DNA of 64,000 nt from Limnephilus marmoratus (Eukaryota; Arthropoda; Insecta; Trichoptera; Limnephilidae). Shown here piece after piece: positions 1 to 11,800 of this stretch. The stretch is taken from contig OU862927.1 of assembly GCA_917880885.1 (NCBI GenBank), positions 35,677,571 to 35,741,570 on the forward strand, given 5' to 3'. The position numbers were made by a program, and so were the translations under genes. The notes beneath the pieces were generated by a model, which saw only the letters and a program-made list of their open reading frames with translations, was not told where the DNA came from and searched no databases. How positions within the stretch are numbered: position 1 is the first letter of the stretch; each line of letters starts with the position of its first letter.

Positions 1-1020
1 AGGGGACAGGCACCTCACAAAAGGGGGAATAGGCAATTGGTTAGTGACTTATAGTTTAACAATGTGCAGCCCTGGGGCTCCATTGGCGGAGGCTTTCGCC
101 TCCATGGTTAGTTCTCCGAGTTTCGTGAGGACACACACATGCATACCCACTACGGGTAACTTGTACCGAAAAGGATCACTTCTATTATGATTATTCGAGC
201 AGGACCACAACGGCCACCATAATCCTTCCACCCGCAGTCACACAGCGTGAGGTTGCCGGGTCGGTTCTGAGTCAGAATGAAGATGGCAGCCAAAATGGTC
301 GTAGAGCGTCGGGTTCACGTGCATGTGTTACTGTGAGCAGGCCGGACAGTGGCTCCGTCACTCGCTGTGGCGAGAGTGTGAATCACTAAACGGAATTTGA
401 TGAATTTATGTCTGCTCGAAGGTGGCTCTACATTAGATTGTGCTAAGGACTACGTTACAAGATTTAGAAAAAATGTTTTTTTTGCTCAAAAATATGTAAC
501 AATAAATTGACAAGCTAAGTACATTACGCATGAGTTATCATATGTTAAAAACTTTCTGGATGGTAGGAAAAGGGGTCACATAAATTCACTGAAGGCAGGA
601 TAATAGTGGCTCTTGTCCAAATTCAACTTTCCACCAGGCACCGATTAATACAGTTGTGGTTTTGAAGTTTTTTTATGGAACTCGTAATTCATCAAAGCGG
701 TATTCTATGAACAGTATTTACTGATTATAGAACACTGCTTTCACTTTCAATTCAATTCAATTTATTCATTTTTAAAATGTGGTGTGATAGATTGCAACAT
801 TGAAAAGGTTAAAAGGTATTTTGAAGTTTTTCACAGGTTAAAGAAAGTAAATTGTTGATAGAAAAACTGAAAAACAATAACAATTTAAGTACCTTTGGAA
901 TTCCTTTGCAATGAATGCTCAAATCTATCTCCAACTGGTGTGACGACGCCATCTACTACCATATTTATAAGACATTTCCCTCGCTTTTCTCTGGAAACAG
1001 AAAACACCATAGATAAATTA
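1..1020. other. Unassigned sequence left of DNA2 exon 9
   Basis: I see no supported exon. The first 460 bases are less AT-rich than the rest and may be part of a repeat. The remainder is AT-rich intron-like DNA. The open frame on the minus strand at 49-231 shows no recognisable domain and does not look like DNA2 helicase. Confidence 0.4.
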
Positions 1021-1453
1021 ATTGAGGAGCCACCCATAAATTATGTCACACGAATTTCATGATTTTTTACCCCCCCCCTTCCCTGTCACACGTCACATTT
1101 GTGAGACCCCCTCCCCCCAGCGTGACGGTGGCACATATTTTGCAATATTATATCTAAAAATAACATAGTTGGTAATATTTTAAAGTTTTCGACAATATTT
1201 AATATTGTCACGGTTACATTTGCCACAACGGAGGGGGCGTAACGGGATACCACGACAGAGGGGATGTAATGGAATACCATAACGAAGGGGGCGTAATGGC
1301 ATAGGGAAAATATTGTTACAGTCGTTTTGTTGCATGTGACGTCACAAAGCTCAAAGCTCATGACCCCCCCCCCCCCCCCCCCATACCCCTTGTCACTTCT
1401 CTACTCCCCCCCCCCCCCTTAAGGTGTGACGTCATTTATGGATGGCCCCTAAT
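1021..1453. mobile_element. MITE with CATAAAT...GTCACAC terminal inverted repeats
   Basis: The left end GAGGAGCCACCCATAAAT and the right end reversed, GGGGCCATCCATAAAT, continue into GTCACAC on both sides. The interior holds runs of C. No coding capacity. Confidence 0.7.
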
Positions 1454-1917
1454 GACATACAGCACAAGTCCGGAATCAGTAAACTACTTTTCGCTGTCTT
1501 CCACTCTGGAATGGAGAGCAATTTAATTTATTTAAATTCTATATTAACAATATTCAGGCAGGAAAAGACAAGAAACCTGTCAGAGAAAATAGAATTTGAT
1601 TAAAAATATATCTTTGAAAATAATATGTACATTTGAAAGAATTTTTTTCATTACTATACAAGTATTATCCAAAATTATAATAGGACTCTATAAACTGAAG
1701 TTAACGTCAGTGTTGGGCCATTGATTGACGTATGTAATTTATTACATTACAAAAAAAAGTTTTTTTTAAAAACAAGTAAGTTAAGAAGAAAATCAACTGG
1801 CGCTCGGTGAAAATTTTGCATTAGTGATTAAGATGTTAAATATAGCTACCTAGCGCAGATCAGTGAAAAATTGCAGGATAGTCTGAATTCTTTACAATAT
1901 TAATTTGAGAGGCGGAT
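1454..1917. other. AT-rich intron-like stretch with a dispersed repeat
   Basis: The part at about 1580-1730 recurs in reverse orientation near 29060-29240, with 'TTAACGTCAGTGTTGGGCCATT' against its rough complement. No gene seen. Confidence 0.4.
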
Positions 1918-2345
1918 ATGGGTGTCGCCGCCCCGGGAACCATTTATTGGATTACCAACACCTCTGCCATAGGTCACCCCAAGTGGTTAGCTACATTTGG
2001 TGACTTAACAGGGGTGCCCGGGTTCATGGGGTGAGGTTTGTCCGGATCTTAGCGGCAGATTCATCTGTCCACCAACTGCGTGGCAGGCCGGATCAAGAGC
2101 GACGGTTGAGAAAGACCTTTCTTGGTCCCTCGAAATATCGCCTTACCTGCAGTGGGAGGGATTGATTCATACGTCCGTCACTCCTGGACACACTGACCCC
2201 CAGATTCCTTCCCAATACTTCCTCTCCTTCATTTTTTTTTTTTTTTTTTACATTAACTCCACACAGGAGGACCTGAGGAAAATAATTTCCCTCAGGGCCT
2301 GTGTCATCTGTCTGGGATGCTGTGTGGAGGGTCTTTTTGAGGAGA
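1918..2345 (+). mobile_element. SINE-like repeat S1 joined to an inverted S1 tail
   Basis: Starts with a GC-rich block and GGGGTGCCCGGGTTCATGGG, which recurs at about 2985, 33235, 35190, 51150 (reverse) and 55160 (reverse). At 2262-2345 the shared hairpin tail appears in reverse orientation. The unit has no internal open frame of note. Confidence 0.65.
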
Positions 2346-2356
2346 GGAAGGAATGA

Positions 2357-2455
2357 AATAGACCCTCCACACAGTATCTCCAAAGATGACATAGGCCCTG
2401 AGGGGAATTATTTTCCTCATTATGGCTTCCTGTGTGGAGCTAATGTAAAAAAATA
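2357..2455 (+). repeat. Shared LINE/SINE 3' tail with double hairpin
   Basis: CCCTCCACACAG ... CTGTGTGGAG encloses a CCTGAGG/CCTCA stem and ends in an A-run. It lies head-to-head with the reverse copy at 2262-2345. Confidence 0.7.
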
Positions 2456-2666
2456 TATACATATATAACACAATCAGTTCCAATTTTGAAAAAGGCAATT
2501 AAAATATTAAATAGAAGGTTACCTACTTTCTCGCTTGTCTGAATTTTTCATACAACTGATCCCAATTTCGAAAATGTATTCAAAGCAAATTTGAGTTCAT
2601 TGAACCAGATTTCATGCAAAACTAACATTTCACACACAGGACACCCAATTGGTATATTTTTATTAC

Positions 2667-2852
2667 CTTTCTTCAAGAGCAACAGTCCATATGTCCTTCA
2701 GCGGGCTCAGCTCCAGCCGGTCTCTCTCTTCCAGGGCAAGCAGTGCGGTCCAGTGCAGCAGGTACTTCTGGTGGGCGGAGGTGAGGTGCCCCAGGGCTCG
2801 GGGCTGCAGTCTCTGCAGGGGATGGCTCTCCGAAAGATTGTGATCACTGGCA
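2667..2852 (-). CDS. DNA2: DNA2 exon 9 (linker before helicase)
   Basis: 186 bp, starting in phase 2 after TTTTCAG and ending AAG|GTAATA. It encodes [12 protein letters not shown] ... L-E-E-R and D-I-W, matching the 'HLxYFxxW' helix and 'IW' residues between nuclease and helicase in Dna2. It is GC-rich. It leaves two bases for a next exon outside the recognisable part of the window. Confidence 0.82.
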
Positions 2853-5800
2853 CTGAAAACATTTCATTTATTCATCTTTATTTAAAAAGAATAAATTAAA
2901 AGATATCTTTGTTAAAGTCAACATGTAAACAATACCATACGTGATGACTTTTTCATTTTTATCTTTAACCACTCAGACCTTGCATTAGCAGGGGTGCCCG
3001 GGTTCATGGGGTGAGGTTTGTCTAGGTCTTGGAGGCGGATGACCAGGACATACTGAACCCCAGGTTCCTACCCACCCCTTAAACCCTTTTCCTTCCCAGA
3101 ACTCTCCTCTCCTTCCTTTCCTTAAAAAAACCCTCCACACAGCATCCCCAAAGATGACATAGGCCCTGAGGAAAATTATTTTCCTCAGGGCCTCCTGTGT
3201 GGAGCTCATGTAAAAAAAAAAAAAAAACCTCGACCGTATTTTGTCAAAAATCCAAATAAATGGAATATTTCTGAATGTATCCAAAAATTTTGAATATTGA
3301 TAAAACATGCTTTCAGATATTTTTTTTTCAATTATTTCTGGTTTTCACCCTTTAAGGGTGTTCTAGGCCATCATTTAAAATTATAGAGAAAGGAAAGGTG
3401 AATTTATAAATTAATTTTATTTAAATGTGCAAATTTCAGAATTAAATGGAAGATTGGAGTCGAGTTCAGACTTAGAAGAGATGAAACGTTGAATGGAGGG
3501 GAGGCAATTTTAGATAACGCTTGATAGAAGAGAGGATATTTATTTAGAGAGGGACAACCAAAAAATATGTGATCTAAAGTTCCCACATCTAGACCACAGA
3601 ATGTACAATCTGGGGAGTCAAGGATGTGAATTTTAAAAAGGTGAGAAGGAACGGAACAATCTCCGATTCACATTCGAATAAGTGAGGAAATTTCTTTTAT
3701 GGAAAAAGGGGAGAATTTTTGAAACCACGGTTTTGATGGGATAGTCCTTTATATTGAGGCGTAGCGGGCACCTTTGGATTGACTAGCAATGTTCCAATAC
3801 TCTGTCCAGACATTGCGCGATCTATCTTTGATAATGGAAAAAATATCAGATAGGGGAATATGGTTTACGAGGGTAACAATAGGATTGGACGCTCCTTGTT
3901 TTGCCAAGGAATCCGCAATATCGTTACCTACTATGCCAACATGTCCAGGAATCCCAACAAGAGTTACAGTTTTTCCAGAGCTTTGAATGGAGGCTATCAG
4001 CACTCTAATAAGACATACTAATAAGGCGTAAAGAACAGGGCACGCAGATACTTTAATAATACACAACTGCTAACCCTGTATAAATCCCAAAAGCGCCCCA
4101 CGGTTGAATTTGGCAGCCACCTCTGGTCTGGAGCTCCAAAATACCTGAAAAATACCCTCGATTCTGTGCAAAAACAAGCGGTCCGCTTGATAGATTCTCC
4201 CATCTTAACTGACGGATTGCAATCTTTAGAGCACAGGCGTCGGGTGGGAATGCTATCCTTGTTCTACCGGTATTAATGCATTTGCCCAATGTATTTGTAC
4301 ACGGTTGACATTTGTCACATGAGTGGAGTTAGTGTAAAAAAAAAAAATACAAAGTGATCATCAGGATGAAGAAGTTTATAATTCGAAATAAGCAAATAAT
4401 TTTTGAAATATAAAATTTTGCATCGAAACATAAAAAAGTTTTTCATGTAAAAATAATTAATAAAAAGTTTTATCATTTTTTTTCAAATTGCGGTCGTAAA
4501 CTTTGGATTCTCTAAAGGTATACATTTGAATTATTTTGCGACAACAACTTAAATGGGCCTGAATTGGCATTTAATGAGAATGTTTATTAGAATCAAAAAT
4601 CAAAATGGTGCTGATGAATCAATGAGGTTGTTGGAGATCGCATTATATGCTTTTTTTACAGTAGGACGTTGGTAAATTTGCAAATTTATATTTGAGTGAT
4701 TTATAAAAAAAGAAAAAATGTGTATTACCTCAAATGTATGGAACATAGAGTAAGATATGGACAGTTTCCACAAGCACTGTGATGATTTATTGGCTCTGGT
4801 AATTCCATCACTGGCAACACTTTACTCTCTGGTTCCATCATATCTTCATCCATGAAACACTTCTCCAGATCCATAGACAAAAACTCATTATCTTCACCTA
4901 CGCTTTCTCCTATGTTTTCTCCCGCCTTTTGTTTGTGGTCCAATAACTTGTCTATTATTATTGCTTCTGTGCTTTTGTCAGTATTTTTATGATTGTTGGG
5001 TTCTTTTTGAGAGATCTTTTTGCTTTTTTGCGACCAGCTAGCGAGATACCGTGCAAGATCGTTTCTCAGCATTATCAGATCACGCTTTTCAGAATGTCCA
5101 GCTGATATTTCATGCATACTGATTGATTCCCTGTTGAAATTAAAAACTACATTAGTGAGGGTCTTGAAACCAGGACCTCTGGATTCGTTGTTGAGGATTG
5201 TAACCACTCAACCAAGAGACCAACATTATTAATATTGAATGAAGGAAATATAAAACAAAGTATTGAATGAAGAGAATATGAAACCTCAAATATGAATATT
5301 CATATTACCTTCATTCAATATTTGAGGTTTCTTATTCTCTTCATTCCATACTTTAAGGTTTCATATTTCCTTCAATATGAAGGAAATATGAAACCTTAAA
5401 TATTGAATAAAAGTAATATAAAACCTTAAGTATTGAATGAAGGAAATATCTTTATCTATCTACTAAGTATAAAATGAAGTCGCTTACGCTGTATGTGCAC
5501 TTAGATCTTTTAAACTACGGAGCGGATTTTCATGCAGTTTTCACCAATAGATAGAGTGATTTATGAGGAAGGTTTTTAGGTATATAATTTGTCAAGGTTT
5601 TGTGTAAATTGGTTGAAAAACATAATATATCTGTCCAAGCGGCAGTGGGCAGCGTGGTGTGGATTTGATTTAACAGATGGTTTTAAAGGTTTCGTTAGCC
5701 ACAGCAACGTGTGGCCGGGTCTGCTAGTAAAAAATAAAATACTCTGTGAAAACAATATAAAACCTAAAATACTGAATGAAGAAAATAAGATACCTAAGGT

Positions 5801-8800
5801 AAAGCAGCAGTCCAGCGGAGTGCGGTAGTATGGCACTTCCCAGGTTCTCCATCATCATGGTGTATAAGATGACTTGACCGCGATGTTCAGCAGACACCGA
5901 GGCTTTACCAGTCTTCAACTCTAGAGGCATAAGTCTCTTCACTGGAAAAATAAAAAGGTATAGTTTGGCAAGAAAGTCTAGAAATTAAATCAATTGGAAC
6001 TAAACCTGTTCATTACTATGGCAACACCGAATTATATGACGTTTCCTATGGCTTTCGTGATATCGGGTGTTACGGTTGATTTATTGTCTTAAATCTGAGT
6101 AGAATATCGCTGATTTGATAATATTTTTATTCATTGTTTGCCTGAATTTAATTAAAATGAATAAATTATTACATAGTGATACAAGAGGGGTTACATTCTG
6201 CGTTTTTCAACGTTGCCTAGCCGAGTGTCACGCGAAGAAGCTTTTGTTTGATTTAGAAGATGTTTAAAAACGAACTGCAGAAATGAATGGTACGTAGTAT
6301 AGTTTGTTTAATAAATTTCATTAGTATTACACGATTTATGCCAATTTTCGAGCGATAATAATCATTACAATCTGATTTGAGGTTATGTTAAAAAAATTCC
6401 AATTTGACATTTCGATTTGACAGTTCATATGCGGCCACAAGAAAAAGGGAATAACTCAATAAAAAAATAATAATATGCAACTTCTTTAAACTCGTAGAAA
6501 AGTTCCTTTTTTCTCGTTTTCTCTTTTTTTCTTTCTAAGTGAATATTATCTAGTGTGTGTTTTTAAAACTACCTTCTATAATAATAATTTTAATGATGTT
6601 TTTCACACACAGGTAAATCTGAAACAACGGTAAGACGAATCGTCAAGGAAGGGGAAAAGGCAGATGGAAAATTTGAAACACCGGGAAAACGGAAAATGGG
6701 CATAATAATAATAATATGTAATAGCATAAGTGCTGATGATTGGAAAAATTGTTGCAAACACTTGATGAAAATTGAGGCAGAATATTATACACGAGGCAGT
6801 ACTATATATGATGATATCGATGAACTGCGTTTAGATGAAGATGAAGATACGGAAGAAGAAGAATCACACGAAGACAAAGACAATAATTACATGTCGGGTG
6901 TTGAATTAACCCATCGCTAGCCGATAGTACACCGGTGATAATCACATTTTGTACGCGATTTTGACCCTTATGTATAAAGAAAGTGTATGAAGAACACGGT
7001 CAGAATCGCTTGCTCTATTATCGCTCTTTACCATAGAGAAAACCGCAATTAGATTGATGACTCCATATAATTTATATTAATGATTTACCGGAGCGCGGGA
7101 GCGTGCGCAGTTCTTGCGCATGCGCGGGAAAAATTCTTTGGTTTTGAACTTTGACCTTTCTATGTACGAAATTTCTCAAGGACGCTGTCAGAATCGCGGG
7201 ACATTGGGTGTCATGGCTGCCGCTTTTTGCGAACGCTAATTGGTTACAACCAACCCCATTTACTCGCGGCATTCAACGAGTTAATAGACTTAAATTTTTA
7301 AGTACCTACGTTTTTATATCGAAATAAATACTTAAAAATATAAATAAAATATACTTAAATAAATATACTTAATAATAAAATATACTTAAAAATAAATAAA
7401 TACTTAAATAAACACTTAAAACTTGTTTTGTTTTATTTTGCTTCTATTAAATTACAGTTTTTTGTGCAATTTTTTTGAAAATACAAATACGCTATGAAAT
7501 ATGCATTTTGCCAGAAGTGTTTTTTTTAAACATACGTTCTTTGTCTTATGAGCCATCTTGGTGTTGCCATTTAAAACTAGAAAACGATCGCAGCGCCATC
7601 ATTTATTTTCTACACTTTCTTGCCAAACTGTACATAATATTTACATAACAGTTGTAAAAACTAATAAACAATTAAATGTTCACAAACAAGCAACATCACA
7701 AAGGATGGGGTGTTTGGCCGTGTGTGTTGATGCTATTTTGCATTTTTTACATTTGAAGGGCCTTTGTTAAACGCCGATTCTAGGTCCGTTTCAGCTTTTG
7801 AACAAATTGTGAACAGCTAACAAGTATAACAACATGACACTTGTGCTTTTCTGCTGATTAAAAATTGTTTAAGCTGAAATGGACCTAGAATCGACATGTA
7901 ACATGTAAAATGTAAAAAAAACGAGTGTGCTTTAGACCACACAACTGAAGTAAAAATACAAGACAAACCTCGCCCAATGAACCCAGGTATCCCTGCTAAG
8001 TTACCAAACATAGCAAACGGGGTGACCTATGACCTAGGGGTGACATACGACATTGGGGTGATACTAGAGTGCTGTACAAACTTATAATACATTCTAAAAT
8101 CTTACTTCCAACTACAAACCAGACAAACAATTAAAAACAACTTATGGCTAAAGATTACATCCACCGGTTCATCAATTACTGATATATGTACAATGATTTG
8201 ACCAATGAACACGATGCTGCGTAAAAATGTACATATACTGTTTAATCATACTCTGTAAAGATAGAAAATATACAGGACCATACTTACCTGGGAGGTCACT
8301 TGAGATTAACAGTGTTTATTGTTTATTTAAAGAAATTTAGATATAGTTCGCACGCAGAAGACACAATTGTGAACACATGTTATTTAAACCTGATACATAT
8401 TTTAATAATAATATTATATTCTTTAATGAGCATATTTTGGAAAGCAAAAGCAAAATTTTATGATAGGCGGTACAATATTACAAGGATTTGATCAGAATAT
8501 TTATCTTCCTAAATTTGATTCGTCTCTCGATAAGAGACAAATTAAAAACTTACATTTTCTATTTAACTTATCATGTATGGTAACTTCAATGGTTACATCA
8601 ATCTTTCCCTTTACTCCGATGTGCGGAGACCAGATATTCTCCTCAATATCTACAATTCCATCGATGGATCCATCCCATTCCGTCTTCTCTGGGGGAGGCC
8701 TCTGAAAGCACAAACACGGAATTTACAAAAGACAGCCTTGTGGTAAGGTACTCCAATACGAATCAGGAGGTTGAAGAATATGCGAGCGCTGCTAGTGTAT

Positions 8801-11800
8801 ATTTTAATAATTTGTGTCGTTTCACAATTAATTAATCAATGGCCTCTGTGGTCGAGGCTCTGCTCTCAATCTGCAATCCAAAGGTTGCGGGTTCAAATCC
8901 CGGTGTAAACAAAACAATTTTATTTGACTTTTTTTTTCCTTTATTTTTTCCCATTAAATCTTGATACATTTCAAAAGTATTTTTTTTACATATTTTCTAA
9001 ATATATATAACATAACACAAGACATAATTAATGCAAAAAGTAAAAAAAATATAAGACAAAAGTAGATAATGGGAACCCACTAAGGCATTGCCTGTGCGTG
9101 GGTAATATAAACTAAAGTGCTAAATTACACCAATAAGTGGGTGGTATAAGTAAATTTCAAAGTGAAAGTTTAAAAATATAGGTAATGTATCTTTGAAAAT
9201 ATTGTAGTAACAATGTGACTCATACAAGTTAGTTGATTTTTTGTTACGGTTTCAAGAAGATAAATAAAGTTAGTCTTGAAGTTACAGTAGAATTGTAATG
9301 TATTGTATTGTAGTTTGTGGTATTTCACAATTTATTAATTTAAAACTAAAAATAGTATATTTGTGGCACGTTCCAGAGTGGAAGATACTCTCAGTGTTGC
9401 CCTGGTGTAAAACCATCATTCAGAATTGAAATGTTCTTGAAATGGCTTTCGTTATGTTTGATGACCAGATCTGAATAGCCGGGTACTTTCTTATCTTCCT
9501 CTTCTCCATCTGCTTCCCCTCTCCACTACCTTTAGCCTGACAACATACCCCAATTGAAGATGCCATAGCATGGCTCCAGATGGGAGTTGTGACTCTTGTC
9601 CGGTATTCACATAAAAAAATTCAGAATTGAAATGTTGCTTGAGATGTTGGCTAGATCTGAATAGCCAGATGGTACTTCCCCACCTTCCTCTCCACCATCT
9701 CCTTCCCCTGCCGACTAGCTTTACTCTCAACATACCCCAATTGGGGATACCATAGTCTCACTGGTTCCAGACGGGAGCAGTTGGGACTCTTGTGCAGTGT
9801 TCACATAAAAAAATATTTAAAATAATGAAATTGATGACCCGTTCCAAAGACCACCATTCAGAATTGAAATGTTGGCTAAATCTGAATAGCCAGGTGGTAC
9901 TTCCCCACCTTCCTCTCCCCCATCTCCTTTCCCTACCCACTAGCTTTAGACTCTTAACAAACCGCAATCGGGGATGCCGTAGTCTCATTGGCTCCAGCTG
10001 AATGGGAACAGTTGAGGCTCTTGTGCAGAATTCACATGAAAAAAAAAATGTTAAGAATCGGAATAATAGAAGGGTATGTGCAATTTTACTGTCCCTACCT
10101 TATTCTGATATCCAATATTCTTAGGTGTTTGATTACCAATCTTCACAACATATTTCTCTATGAATCTGGCAATCTGAGGGGTGAACTTCATCATTTCGTC
10201 TATGGCTTCTCCGTCTGACATTTTGGCATCATAAAGCATGTATACACACTGCTGGGTCTTCAACATGGCGCGGCATTCTCTTTTTATCTCTTCCAAAGTG
10301 CAGAGGTTCTTGGATAGAGACACTTGGAAGAGTTCATGAACTAATGAGCCAATCACCATCTAAAAATTATAAGAGGAATTTAAATAAAATCAAGATTTAA
10401 TAACAATACAGTACTCCCTTAGTTGCCGCTCTATTATCTGACAACAACCATAATCTGCCATTATTGAAGTAAAACTTCTTTACGCACGCTCGACTTGGGG
10501 GTAAGCTGGTGAATGCGTTACGAAAAGTGGTTATTGTTACGAAAAATGTCATGCGAACGGTAATCGATGCGAACGGTGATCGATTGCTAGGCGAACGGTC
10601 GGGCCTTAATGCACGCTTGACTTGGGGAGTGATAATGATAAGGATGGTCACCCCAAGGTCGTAGGTCATCCCAAAGTCGTAGGTCACCCCATTCGCTACG
10701 TTTGGTAACTTAGCAGGGATACCTGGGTTCATTGGGCGAGGTTGGTCTTGTAGTTTTACTTCAGTCGTGTAGTCTAAAGCACACTCGTTATTTTTTAAAG
10801 CACAAAATCGGGCTCTATAATTTACTGATATTCATATCATTCTATCATACATTAAATTCAGTATTCGTCGCGTGCCTAGTCTATCTTACTTAGAGCTGAC
10901 CGTTTTACCAGACACACGGGTTTATTATTCTTATTTTAGGACATTTCAGTTTATATTCTAACAACTGTCGCATTTTTCTCTGTTCTTGTTGATCCACCAC
11001 GTTTTTTGTTTGAATAAGTATATGTACAAAACGAAGCCTTCTCGCAAGTATAAATACGACACCTTAGGGAACGTACCCATACTACGTGACCAACTTTTTG
11101 CAATTTTTAACCCCCCCCCCCTAAAAGTGTCACGTAGTATGGGTACGTTCCCTTACTTTAAATCAGTACAAATAAAAATTACACAATAAAAACTGTTGTA
11201 CAAAATACCTGTATATAAATAGTGTATGTGAAAATGTATGTATTTTCAATGTCTCTCAACAGATTCATAAGTACAGTTTGTCAAATAAGAGTAGAAAATA
11301 TATGAGGGCGCCACTGTTGTTCAAATGGCAATACTAAACACATAACTCATGGTGTTAAAGTAAAGCTGTGTAACCTACATTTTTATAAGAAATTAAAAAG
11401 GCATAATAGTGGAAAAAATATTTTTTCATTGCAGTATAGATACCCACCGATCTCAAAATTAGAATTGCGTATAGGTGTATTATTATTATACCTTTGCAAT
11501 TTTGTGTTAACATAATGAAGAATAACTATAATGTAATAAAATATAAAGCACAGTTTAGAAATTGCTCACATTTATTTAATACTAGATAAAGTACCTAGCG
11601 TTGCCTGGGCTTTAGATCATGTCTCTAATTTTAGATCTGCATATATTTAACTCATTCAGATCTAAAGGCGGGTACAGATTGCCGTAGCGTAACACGCAAT
11701 GTAACACGCAATGAAAGAATTTGCCGTCCACATTGCCGCAATGTATCATGCAACGTAACAGAATTCTCATAGTGTGGACGCCTAGCGCGCACGAACCGCG

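Noticed and set aside
1..2666. DNA2 helicase exons at the left end
   Set aside because: I looked for Walker-type G-x-x-G-x-G-K-T/S and downstream helicase motifs on the minus strand and found none.
8839..8912. Functional tRNA gene
   Set aside because: Good B-box but no convincing acceptor and anticodon stems; a SINE head fits better.
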